This document shows positions 7,595 through 15,052 of a stretch of DNA of 19,710 nucleotides, in pieces. Under the pieces are notes generated by a model. The model made no database searches and was not told where the DNA came from. It saw only the letters and a program-made list of their open reading frames with translations. Source of the DNA: DASTHS01 sp035718085 (GTDB lineage: Bacteria; Actinomycetota; Acidimicrobiia; Acidimicrobiales; Palsa-688); assembly GCA_035718085.1 (NCBI GenBank), contig DASTHS010000090.1, positions 1 through 19,710 of the forward strand, written 5' to 3'. The position numbers were made by a program, and so were the translations under genes. Positions within the stretch are counted from its first letter, which is position 1. Each line of letters opens with the position of its first letter.

Positions 7595-8164
7595 CTACCG
7601 GCGGACGGCGGGGAGGCCGAGTGCGCCGCACGCCGCGGCCAGGGCCGCTTCGCGCAGCAGCGCCGGGTCGTCGTCGGGGTCGCTGCCCCGAAAGACGCTG
7701 TGGATGCCGCCCAGCGCAGCCCGCACCCGAGCACGGGCGGCGACCCCGGCCGCGTCGGTACCGGCGAGCAGGGCGCCCAGGCGCCCGTAGAGCGGGGCGA
7801 CGCCCTCCAGCGCGGGCCGGCCGACCACCGAGGGGTCGGTGGCCATGACCCGCATCAGCGGGACGTTGTCGGCCACGACGGCGATGTAGCCGGCGAGGAG
7901 CGCACGGCGCGCCGCCGGGCCGGTGGTGCGCGGGGGCGCCTGCACCAGGGTGGTGAGCCGTCCGACGGCAGGAGCCAGCAGGGCCTCGAGCAGGTCGTCC
8001 TTGGTGCGGAAGTGGTAGTAGAGCGCGGCCTTGGTGAAGCCGAGGCGCTCGGAGATCTCCCTGGTCGACGTGGCGGCGAAGCCGTGCTCAGCCATCAGCT
8101 CCAAGGCCACCTCGAGGATCCTGGCGCGCGTCTCATCCGTCGCCCTGGGCTCCGTCCGCGCCAT
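7595..8164 (-). CDS. TetR/AcrR-family transcriptional repressor
   Basis: A 189-aa protein, a typical TetR length. The N-terminal DNA-binding domain (about 11-57) has the family pattern: TRARILEVALELMAEHGFAATS, then the recognition helix-turn-helix TREISERLGFTKAALYYHFRTKDDLLEALL. The C-terminal helical domain (60-189) would bind the inducer and dimerise, and it is too variable to predict the ligand. The gene lies directly upstream of the MMPL exporter on the same strand, the common regulator-transporter pairing. ATG 8164 has TACGCT 9 nt upstream and no ribosome binding site, so the mRNA is probably leaderless. A short dyad near its promoter shares the CGACAAG half-site with the exporter operator, which would fit autoregulation. 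Confidence 0.9.
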   Translation of the reverse strand: MARTEPRATDETRARILEVALELMAEHGFAATSTREISERLGFTKAALYYHFRTKDDLLEALLAPAVGRLTTLVQAPPRTTGPAARRALLAGYIAVVADNVPLMRVMATDPSVVGRPALEGVAPLYGRLGALLAGTDAAGVAARARVRAALGGIHSVFRGSDPDDDPALLREAALAAACGALGLPAVRR

Positions 8165-8173
8165 GAACGCCGC

Positions 8174-8197
8174 AGCGTATCCTTGCCGACCGACAAG
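8174..8197 (-). promoter_or_regulatory. tetR promoter with possible autoregulatory dyad
   Basis: TACGCT (8179-8174) lies 9 nt before ATG 8164. Just upstream, 8182-8197 forms an imperfect dyad with CTTG / CAAG arms. It contains CGACAAG, also found in the exporter operator (minus strand, 7545-7539). Confidence 0.4.
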
Positions 8198-8215
8198 CGG
8201 CCGGCGCCCAGTCGC

Positions 8216-11200
8216 TCAGGGCATGGCCAGCGCCTCTGTCGGGTCGGAGAGGAAGAAGGGGGCGCTGCCGTAGCTGAACACCCCGCCGTCGGCGCCGACC
8301 GCCCACAGACCCTGCCCGTCGGGGGTGGCCTGCACGCCGTCGATCGGGGCGTTGAGCGCCTTGCCGGCGAGCGACCCGAAGAACGGCGCGTCCCCGAAGG
8401 TGAACAGACCACCGTCCGCTCCGATCAGCCAGTAGCCACGGTCGTCGGCGGTGGCGGCGATGCCCTCGACAGGGGCGGCGAGGGGGTGGCCGGCCATCGA
8501 CCCTGCGAACGCGGCGTCGCCGAAGGCGAACACGCCCCCGTCTGCGGCCGTGAGCCAGTAGCCCCGACCGTCGTCGGTGATGGCCATGCCCACCACCGGG
8601 CTGGCGAGCCACTGGTCGCCCATCGAGCCGTAGAACGCCGCGTCCCCGAACGCGAACACCCCGCCGTCGGCGGCGACGAGCCAGTAGCCGTGGGCATCGG
8701 GGGTGACGGCCATGCCGACCACCCGGGCGCGCAGGGTCATAGCGGCGGCTGAGCCGTAGGAGACCGCGGTGCCGTAGGCGAGCACCTGCCCGTGGTCGGT
8801 GACCAGCCAGTAGCCGGCGCCGTCGGGGGCTGCGGCGATGCCGACGACCCGTCCGGCGCTGCCGGTGGCGGGCTGGCCGTACAGGGCGGCGTCACCGAAC
8901 GCTTCGACGTGGCCGGTCAGGGTGACGAACCAGTACCCCTTGCCGTCGGGGGTGCCGGCCAGGAGCCGGGAGTTGAGAGGGGGCGGCATGACGGTGACGG
9001 TCACCGTCTCCGATGCCCGCATCCCGGCGGCGTCGGTCACCGTCACGGTGACGTGGTAGGTGCCGGGAGCGACCGGCCGGCCCTGCCACACGCCGCCGGG
9101 GGAGAGGGTGAGCCCGGCGGGCATGGCGCCATTCGCGGTCCAGGTGAACGGGCCGGTCCCCCCGGCGACGGTCAGCTGGGAGGCGAGGGGCACGTGGTCG
9201 AGCAGCACCATCGACGCCCCGCCGTCGGCCCCTGCGGGTGTCGAGGTGGCCGACGTGGTCCGAGCGCCCGCGGCGTCGGTGAGCGTGATGCCGGTGGTCG
9301 CCGGGGCGGGGGCCACCGTGATGGTCTCCTCCACCGCGGCGCTCTGGCCGGCGGCGTCGGCGACCGTGACGGTGACCGGGTAGCTGCCGGGCGCGGTCGC
9401 CGTGCCCTCGAGCTGGCCGGTGGCCGGGTCGAGCGTCACGCCGGGGGGCAGGGTGCCGGCGGTGACGGTCCAGGCGAACGGCCCCTGGCCACCGCTCGGG
9501 GCAAGCCCGGCGTGGTAGGGGGCTCCGACCTCGCCCTCGCCTGCGGCGCCGCTGACGGTGAGGGCCGCTGCGGCCACGGTGAGGTTCTCGGTGACCGGCG
9601 CCGCGGGCGCCCAGGTGCTGTCGCCGGCCTGGTCGGCGGTGAGCGTGCAGGTGCCGGCGGCGAGGGCGGTCACGGTCCCCGACGGGTCGACGGTGCACAC
9701 CGAGGTGGTGGTGCTGGTGTAGGTCACAGCCAGGCCAGAGGTGGCGGTGGCGGCCAGCTGCTCGGAGCCGCCGGCGGTCAGCCCAGCAGGGGCCGGGAAG
9801 GTGATCGTCTGGGCGGCGAGGGCCGCAGCCGATGTGACGGTGAGGCTGTCGGTGACCTGCGGCGCTGGCGCCCAGGTGGCGTTCCCCGCCTGGCTGGCGG
9901 TGAGCGTGCAGGTGCCGGCCCCCACCGCGGTGACCATCGAACCTGCCAGGCTGCACACCGCAGGGGTCGAGGTGGTGTAGGTGACCGGCAGGCCGGAGCT
10001 GGCGGTGGCGGCCAGCTGCTCGGAGCCGCCGGCGGTCAGGCCGGGTGGCGCCGGGAAGGTGATGGTCTGGGCTGCGGCGGTCACCGCGAAGCTGGCCGTC
10101 ATCGGGGTGGCAGGCGCCCAGGCGCTGTCACCGGCCTGGCTGGCGGTGATGGCGCAGGTGCCAGCGGTGAGGGCGGTCACCGTCCCGGACGGGTCGACGG
10201 TGCACACCGCCGGGGCCGAGGTGGCATAGGTGACCGGCAGGCCGGAGCTGGCGGTGGCGGCCAGCTGCTCGGAGCCGCCGGCGGCCAGCCCGGCGGGGGC
10301 CGGGAAGGTGATCGCCTGGGCGGCGAGGGCCACCGGGAAGCTGACCGTGACGGGGGTGGCGGCTGCCCACGTGCCGTTCCCGGGCTGGGTGAGCTCGATG
10401 CTGCAGGTGCCGGCGGTCAGGGCGGTCACCGTGCCCGACGGGTCGACGGTGCACACCGACGGCGTGGAGGTCGTGGAGGTGAGCGGCAGCCCGGAAGACG
10501 CGGACGCGGTGAGGGTGACGCTGCTCGCTGCGCTCACGCCCGTCGGTGTGGTGGCGGTGATCGTCTGGGAGGCCAGGGCGACCTGCACGCTGGCGGTGAC
10601 CGCGGACGCTGCCGCATAGGTGGCGTCTCCCGCCTGGGAGGCGGTGACGCTGCAGGTGCCCGAGCTCGATGCGCTCAGCGTCGAGGCCGACACCGTGCAC
10701 ACCGCCGGGGTCGACGTCGTGTAGGTGACCGGCAGCCCCGAGCTCGCCGTCGCGCCCAGCTGCTCGGAGCCGCCGGCGGTGAGCGCCCCGGGGGCCGGGA
10801 AGGTGATCGTCTGTGTCGCCTGGTTGGTGACCGTCACCGCCATCGACCCGGTGGCAGTGCCGCCCCGACCGTCGGAGACGACGTAGTCGAAGCTGTCCGA
10901 ACCGGGCGACGCCGGGGGCGTGTAGCTGATGACCCCGCCTGAGACGCTCACCGTGCCCGAGGTGGCCGGCCCTGCCGAGGTCACCGTCAACGGGTCGTCG
11001 TCGGCGTCGGACACGTACGGGCTCACGTCGACGGTCACCGGGCCCGAGCCGGCGGCCACGTCGAGGGTGCCGGCGGTGGCGACCGGGGCCGTGTCGACGT
11101 TGACCGTCGCCGTTGCCGGCGATGACCCCGTCGTGTCGCCGACCGCTGCGTCGATCACCGCCACGCCGACGAGGCCTTCGACCGTGGTCACCTGGTTGCC

Positions 11201-12457
11201 CGACCCGGGGCCGAAGTGCACGGCGAAGTCGAGCGCTTCGGGGCTGATGGCCAGGTCGAACGGGCCGGTGAAGTCGAGGGTGCTGCCGGAGGCGACCGGG
11301 TCGGCGATGCGGGATCCGGCGTAGGTGGCGCTGCCTGCGACGTAGCTGGCCGTCGCCGGGATGGTGACCGCGAAGCTGTCGACGTTCTCGCCGGCGGTGC
11401 CCGACAGGGAGGCGGCGTAGGCGACGTCGCCCCCGCCGATGTCGAGCCTGCCCGGGGCGGCGGTCACCGCGATGGCGGAGGTGTTGGCCGGAGGGCTGAT
11501 GGCCGGGATCGCCACCGAGTAGCTGCCGGTGTGCTTCACCTGGGTGCCCGACGCGATCTCCTGCACCGGCTGCACGTTGGTGGGGGCGGAGGTGAAGCCG
11601 ACGGCTTCGATGGTGTACACGGCGGTGTAGTCCCGGGCGGCCGAGCCGAGCCCCGAGAGGCGGAGGATGTCGTGGTAGGTGACGGGAGCGGCGGAGCCGT
11701 CGGGCGAGATGGTGAGCGCCGTGTGCACGAGGCGGAACGAACCGGCCGGCCAGTCGCCGGCGACCGTCGGGCTCATCCAGAACGACTGCGTGTCGTTGGC
11801 GAGACCCTGGCCGATGGTGCCGGTGTTGCCGGCGACGGTGACCGAGAAGGTGCCGCCGAGCGGGGGCGTGGTGGTCGACAGGCTGATGCCGGTGACCTTG
11901 TTGGCGCTGGCGGCGATGGTGCCGTCGACGGAGGAGAACCCACCGGTGGTGCTGCAGAGGGGGGTGGATCCGGGCAGGGCCGGGTTGTGGTCGTAGACGG
12001 TGGCGGTGTAGCCCTGCGGGTTCGAGCTCTGGGCGGAAGCCGCCAGGTACCAGAACAGCGGAGCCGACGCCGCGTTGGCCACCGAGGGGATCTGCTCGGC
12101 GGCGGCCTGGCCGGGGGCCAGGCTGAGGGCTCCCCCGGTGAAGCCGGACAAGCTCACCCACACGTCGTCGAGAGGGCTGCCGGTCGAGTTGGTGAGCGAG
12201 TAGCCGGTGTAGGCACCCGTGAACGCCGGCGTCGAGCCGCCGTCGATGTAGAAGTTCGGTCCGCCGAGCTCGGTCATGCCCACGCCGACCGACGAGCAGC
12301 TCGGGGTCGTGGCCTGGGCAGGGGCGGCCGCCCACGTGCCGACCGTGGCGACGGTCCCGGCAACCACAGCGGCCGCAGTCGCCACAGCTCTCAGCCGCAC
12401 ACCGGCTCTGCAGCCCGACGCCCGCTCGGTCCGGACATGGCTCCCCTCGTGTCGCAT
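8216..12457 (-). CDS. Large secreted Ig-like/GYW-repeat protein
   Basis: A 1413-aa exported protein. A signal peptide covers about 1-49 (basic start, hydrophobic AVATAAAVVAGTVATVG, cleavage after APAQA). Residues 50-455 form an unrecognised extracellular region. About 455-548 is a cadherin/VCBS-like domain (VSDADDDPLTV, SFDYVVSDGRGG). Residues 549-965 are five tandem 82-86-aa Ig-like repeats starting QTITFPAP, each with a conserved Cys pair. About 966-1160 holds two putative-Ig (He_PIG) domains (GPFAWTVTAGTLPPGV, GPFTWTANGAMPAGL). Residues 1165-1413 are six GYW repeats of 42 aa, probably a beta-propeller-like unit. There is no sortase signal or C-terminal helix, so it is likely secreted or loosely surface-bound, perhaps adhesive. 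ATG 12457 has AGAGGA about 8 nt upstream, one of the few clear ribosome binding sites here. Longer upstream frames lack a signal peptide at their N-terminus. Confidence 0.85.
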   Translation of the reverse strand: MRHEGSHVRTERASGCRAGVRLRAVATAAAVVAGTVATVGTWAAAPAQATTPSCSSVGVGMTELGGPNFYIDGGSTPAFTGAYTGYSLTNSTGSPLDDVWVSLSGFTGGALSLAPGQAAAEQIPSVANAASAPLFWYLAASAQSSNPQGYTATVYDHNPALPGSTPLCSTTGGFSSVDGTIAASANKVTGISLSTTTPPLGGTFSVTVAGNTGTIGQGLANDTQSFWMSPTVAGDWPAGSFRLVHTALTISPDGSAAPVTYHDILRLSGLGSAARDYTAVYTIEAVGFTSAPTNVQPVQEIASGTQVKHTGSYSVAIPAISPPANTSAIAVTAAPGRLDIGGGDVAYAASLSGTAGENVDSFAVTIPATASYVAGSATYAGSRIADPVASGSTLDFTGPFDLAISPEALDFAVHFGPGSGNQVTTVEGLVGVAVIDAAVGDTTGSSPATATVNVDTAPVATAGTLDVAAGSGPVTVDVSPYVSDADDDPLTVTSAGPATSGTVSVSGGVISYTPPASPGSDSFDYVVSDGRGGTATGSMAVTVTNQATQTITFPAPGALTAGGSEQLGATASSGLPVTYTTSTPAVCTVSASTLSASSSGTCSVTASQAGDATYAAASAVTASVQVALASQTITATTPTGVSAASSVTLTASASSGLPLTSTTSTPSVCTVDPSGTVTALTAGTCSIELTQPGNGTWAAATPVTVSFPVALAAQAITFPAPAGLAAGGSEQLAATASSGLPVTYATSAPAVCTVDPSGTVTALTAGTCAITASQAGDSAWAPATPMTASFAVTAAAQTITFPAPPGLTAGGSEQLAATASSGLPVTYTTSTPAVCSLAGSMVTAVGAGTCTLTASQAGNATWAPAPQVTDSLTVTSAAALAAQTITFPAPAGLTAGGSEQLAATATSGLAVTYTSTTTSVCTVDPSGTVTALAAGTCTLTADQAGDSTWAPAAPVTENLTVAAAALTVSGAAGEGEVGAPYHAGLAPSGGQGPFAWTVTAGTLPPGVTLDPATGQLEGTATAPGSYPVTVTVADAAGQSAAVEETITVAPAPATTGITLTDAAGARTTSATSTPAGADGGASMVLLDHVPLASQLTVAGGTGPFTWTANGAMPAGLTLSPGGVWQGRPVAPGTYHVTVTVTDAAGMRASETVTVTVMPPPLNSRLLAGTPDGKGYWFVTLTGHVEAFGDAALYGQPATGSAGRVVGIAAAPDGAGYWLVTDHGQVLAYGTAVSYGSAAAMTLRARVVGMAVTPDAHGYWLVAADGGVFAFGDAAFYGSMGDQWLASPVVGMAITDDGRGYWLTAADGGVFAFGDAAFAGSMAGHPLAAPVEGIAATADDRGYWLIGADGGLFTFGDAPFFGSLAGKALNAPIDGVQATPDGQGLWAVGADGGVFSYGSAPFFLSDPTEALAMP
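8219..8965 (-). repeat. Six tandem 42-residue GYW repeats
   Basis: The consensus is TPDGxGYWLVAADGGVFAFG followed by DAAFYGSM and a VVGMA strand. Four units are exactly 42 residues. The first is 45 with its lead-in, and the last is truncated at 36 with GLW in place of GYW. This repeat type is frequent in Acidimicrobiia surface proteins. Confidence 0.85.
9563..10813 (-). repeat. Five tandem ~250-bp Ig-like repeats
   Basis: Five units of 82, 83, 83, 86 and 83 codons. Units 1 and 3-5 begin QTITFPAP or QAITFPAP and carry AGGSEQLAATASSGLPVTY. Unit 2 has diverged at the start (QTITATTPTG). DNA identity is very high around the GGSEQL segment, which indicates recent duplication or gene conversion. 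Confidence 0.9.
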
Positions 12458-12683
12458 GTCCTGGTCCTCTCGTTGTCTGCCGGCCACCGGGGGGTGACGT
12501 CGTCGTCGGGCTGTCGTCGCCACCTGGTGCAACCAGGGGTGCGCCGCCACCACCCATCGGCAAGCCGCACCCGCCTCTGAACCTCCGCCAGCGAACTTCG
12601 CCAGCGCACGCGCCGCTCCGAGGTGACCGCCGAGGGGGGCGGGGACCCGACCGGTGCCCGGCACCGGCGCGCGACGATGCGGC
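12458..12683. promoter_or_regulatory. Divergent intergenic region
   Basis: 226 bp between the divergent starts of the secreted repeat protein and the metallo-hydrolase. It contains the AGAGGA ribosome binding site of the former. GACGAT lies 5 nt before ATG 12684 and is a possible weak -10. No clear -35 or operator was found. Confidence 0.4.
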
Positions 12684-13742
12684 ATGTGCGCGGGTGACCA
12701 CCACGACCACGCCGGGGCGCTGAGCTCTGCACCCCGGGCCGCCGACGGGCCGGCGACCGACCCGATCTCGCTGCAGCCGGTCGACGAGGTGGTGGTCACC
12801 ACGCTGGTCGACAACAGCTACGACGCGCTGGTGGGCGACGTCGGCCCGGCGCGGCGGGCCAGCCCGATGCGCCTGCCAGTGAGGTCGGTGCCCGCCGCCC
12901 ACTACGCCGAAGGGTCGACGGCGGCCGCCCTGCGGGCCGAGCACGGGTTCTCCGCACTCATCACCGTGCGCCGCGGCGACCGGGCCCACACACTGCTGTT
13001 CGACACCGGGGTGTCACCCGACGGGCTGGCCGCGAACATGGAGGTGCTGGGCCTCGACGCCGGCGCGATCACCGCGGTCGTGCTCAGCCACGGGCACTTC
13101 GACCACTCCGGCGGCATCCCCGGCCTGGCCCGCCTGTGCCGGTCCGGCCTGCCGATGGTGCTGCACCCCCTCGTGTGGACCGCCCGCCGGCTGGCCCTCC
13201 CCGGCCAGCCCGAGTGGCGGATGCCGACGCTGTCGCGGCGGGGCATCGAAGCGGAGGGCTTCGAGGTGGTGGAGCGGCAGTGGCCGTCGCTGCTGCTCGA
13301 CGGCAGCCTGCTGGTCACCGGCGAGGTCGACCGCACCACCGACTTCGAGCGGGGGATGCCCTTCCACGAGGCCCTCGGCCCCGACGGCTGGCAACCCGAT
13401 CCGCTCATCGTCGACGAGCAGGCCGTCGTCGTGCACCTCCGGGGCAAGGGCCTCGTGGTGATCACCGGCTGCGGCCACGCAGGGGCGGTGAACATCTGCC
13501 GGCACGCCATGCGCCTCACCGGTGTGCCGACGCTCACCGCGCTGATCGGCGGGTTCCACCTCACTGGGCCGGCATTCGAGCCGATCATCGAGCCGACCGT
13601 CGATGCGCTCACCGGCCTCGGGCCGGAGCTGTTGGTCCCGGCGCACTGCACCGGCTGGAAGGCGCAACACCGCTTGGCCGCCGCCGCCCCCGGGGCGTTT
13701 GTGCCGAACGCCGTGGGCACGAGCTTCTCCCTGGCTGCCTGA
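12684..13742 (+). CDS. Metallo-beta-lactamase-fold hydrolase
   Basis: A 352-aa MBL-fold metalloenzyme, cytoplasmic (no signal peptide). The metal motif HGHFDHSGG gives His136, His138, Asp140 and His141. His265 (GCGHAG) is the likely third-motif ligand, and His321 (PAHCTG) the last. LLFDTGVS (104-111) is the canonical strand before the HxHxDH motif. The GCGHAGAVN and GGFHL signatures resemble the branch that includes archaeal 7,8-dihydropterin-6-methyl-(ribofuranosyl)aminobenzene phosphate synthases, although most bacterial members have no assigned reaction. The N-terminus MCAGDHHDHAG is rich in Cys, His and Asp and may bind metal. ATG 12684 is preferred to GTG 12654 because a -10-like GACGAT precedes it. 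It is divergent from the secreted repeat protein and convergent with the SDR gene. Confidence 0.85.
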   Translation: MCAGDHHDHAGALSSAPRAADGPATDPISLQPVDEVVVTTLVDNSYDALVGDVGPARRASPMRLPVRSVPAAHYAEGSTAAALRAEHGFSALITVRRGDRAHTLLFDTGVSPDGLAANMEVLGLDAGAITAVVLSHGHFDHSGGIPGLARLCRSGLPMVLHPLVWTARRLALPGQPEWRMPTLSRRGIEAEGFEVVERQWPSLLLDGSLLVTGEVDRTTDFERGMPFHEALGPDGWQPDPLIVDEQAVVVHLRGKGLVVITGCGHAGAVNICRHAMRLTGVPTLTALIGGFHLTGPAFEPIIEPTVDALTGLGPELLVPAHCTGWKAQHRLAAAAPGAFVPNAVGTSFSLAA

Positions 13743-13781
13743 ACGGGTCTGGGTGACCGCCGGCGGCGGCTCGGGGACCGG

Positions 13782-14522
13782 CTAGCGGCCGCCGCTGACG
13801 TCGAGCAGGGCGCCGGTCACGTAGCTGGCTTCATCGGAGCACAACCATGCGACGGCAGCGGCGACTTCCTCCACCTCGGCGGCGCGCCCCATCGGGATCA
13901 GCGGCGCCATCCGGTCGAGGCGGTCGGGCCGCCCGGAGCGGGCGTGGGCCTCGGTCACCGTGAGCCCGGGGCGCACGGCGTTGACCCGCACGCCCTCGGC
14001 TGCGACCTCGCGCGCCAGGCCCAGGGTGAAGGTGTCGACGGCACCCTTGCTGGCGGCGTAGTCGGCCCATTCTCCCGGCGAGCCCAGCCGGGCGGCCGCC
14101 GACGACACGTTGACGATGGCCCCTCCGCTGCCACCCGAGCTCGTCGACATGCGCCGGACCGCCTCCCGGGCGCAGAGGATGGTGCCGACGACGTTGACGG
14201 CCATCATGCGGGCCACCCGGTCGGCCGACATGTCGGCGACCCGCGAGGGCGTCTGCACGATGCCGGCGTTGTTCACCAGCAGCGTGAGCCGTCCGAGGGC
14301 GTCCGCGGCGGCGAAGGCGGCGAGCACGTGGCGCTCGTCGGCGACGTCGCCCTGCACGGCCTCGCAGCGGCGGCCGGCGGCGCGCGCGTCAGCCGCCACC
14401 CGCTCGCACGACGCCCGGTCGTCGACGAAGGTGAGCACCAGGTCGAGGCCGTCGGCAGCCAGACGCCGCGCCACCGCCGCCCCGATGCCCCGACCCGCAC
14501 CGGTCACCACGGCGACACCCAC
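13782..14522 (-). CDS. Short-chain dehydrogenase/reductase
   Basis: A 246-aa classical SDR. The cofactor motif TGAGRGIG gives Gly8, Gly12 and Gly14. NNAG is at 85-88. The catalytic tetrad is Asn110, Ser140 or 141, Tyr155 and Lys159 (YAASK). The closing motif VTGALLDVSGG matches the FabG-like branch. These enzymes use NAD(P)H to interconvert alcohols and ketones, and the substrate is not predictable. The start is GTG 14522, right before the first beta strand. No ribosome binding site is seen, and CACCAT lies 6 nt upstream. The gene starts 29 bp from the divergent cupredoxin frame and converges with the metallo-hydrolase. Confidence 0.9.
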   Translation of the reverse strand: MGVAVVTGAGRGIGAAVARRLAADGLDLVLTFVDDRASCERVAADARAAGRRCEAVQGDVADERHVLAAFAAADALGRLTLLVNNAGIVQTPSRVADMSADRVARMMAVNVVGTILCAREAVRRMSTSSGGSGGAIVNVSSAAARLGSPGEWADYAASKGAVDTFTLGLAREVAAEGVRVNAVRPGLTVTEAHARSGRPDRLDRMAPLIPMGRAAEVEEVAAAVAWLCSDEASYVTGALLDVSGGR

Positions 14523-14551
14523 CCGGCAATGGTGGCACCCGGCTGCGCCGC

Positions 14552-14866
14552 GTGCCGCGTCGGTTGGTGGGAGGGTCGGGCGCCGCCCAGGGCACCGTGG
14601 TCAAGGCGGCGCTCACCGAATACCGCATCACCCTGTCACCGACGCCTGCGGCGCCCGGCCTCTACACCTTCGTCGCCACCAACCGCGGCGCTGCGGTGCA
14701 CGCCCTCGAGGTGGTGGGCCCGGGTGGCACGCAACGCACCCCCGACCTCGGCGCCGGCCAGTCGGCCCGCTTCACCGTGCGCCTGGCGTCGGGGTCGACC
14801 GACGTGTTCTGCCCCGTGGGCACGCACAAGGAGCTCGGCATGGACCTGGAGCTCACCATCCCCTGA
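14552..14866 (+). CDS. Small cupredoxin-like copper protein without signal peptide
   Basis: A 104-aa single-domain cupredoxin. The beta-sandwich pattern is EYRITLSPTPAAPGLYTFVATNRG, then VHALEV. Type-1 copper ligands are visible: His50, then C-x4-H-x4-M with Cys87, His92 and Met97 (FCPVGTHKELGM), as in the CxVPGHxxxGM form of secreted cupredoxins. It would carry electrons or bind copper. Such proteins are normally exported, but no signal peptide or lipobox is present from GTG 14552, and the alternative GTG 14597 gives an even shorter protein. The N-terminus may have been lost, the start may be non-standard, or the true start may be missed because of a sequence error. It is divergent from the SDR gene. 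Confidence 0.65.
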   Translation: MPRRLVGGSGAAQGTVVKAALTEYRITLSPTPAAPGLYTFVATNRGAAVHALEVVGPGGTQRTPDLGAGQSARFTVRLASGSTDVFCPVGTHKELGMDLELTIP

Positions 14867-15052
14867 TCGCTCGCCCGGCCCACGACTGGGGGCACGGTGT
14901 CGCTGCACGACAGATCTTCCCCGCCGTCGGGGACGCCTGTGTCGGATCGGCCGGCGGCTGTTCGTTGAGAACCGCGCAGCAGGGGCAGCGCTGGAGTGTC
15001 GTTCCCTGAGCCGCCGGCCCGGTGCACCACGGCGGGCGCTCCTGCGGCCCGG
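14867..15052. other. Intergenic region, nothing recognised
   Basis: 186 bp between the convergent ends of the cupredoxin and crotonase genes. No clear terminator stem with a T-tract, RNA gene or coding remnant was recognised. Confidence 0.5.

Noticed and set aside
9563..10813. CRISPR-like or mobile repeat array
   Set aside because: The repeats are about 250 bp, in frame and encode Ig-like domains.
8792..10942. Long plus-strand frame opposite the secreted protein
   Set aside because: Its Gly/Arg/Asp-rich repetitive translation merely mirrors the tandem repeats of the minus-strand gene.
10128..12989. Long open frame antisense-shifted to the secreted protein
   Set aside because: An Arg/His/Gly-rich translation without domains, caused by high GC. 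The true frame has a signal peptide, repeats and a ribosome binding site.
13757..13796. GC-rich palindromes between the metallo-hydrolase and SDR stops as a terminator
   Set aside because: The perfect 10-bp palindrome CCGCCGGCGG leaves no loop, no T-tract follows, and the second dyad lies inside the SDR coding end.
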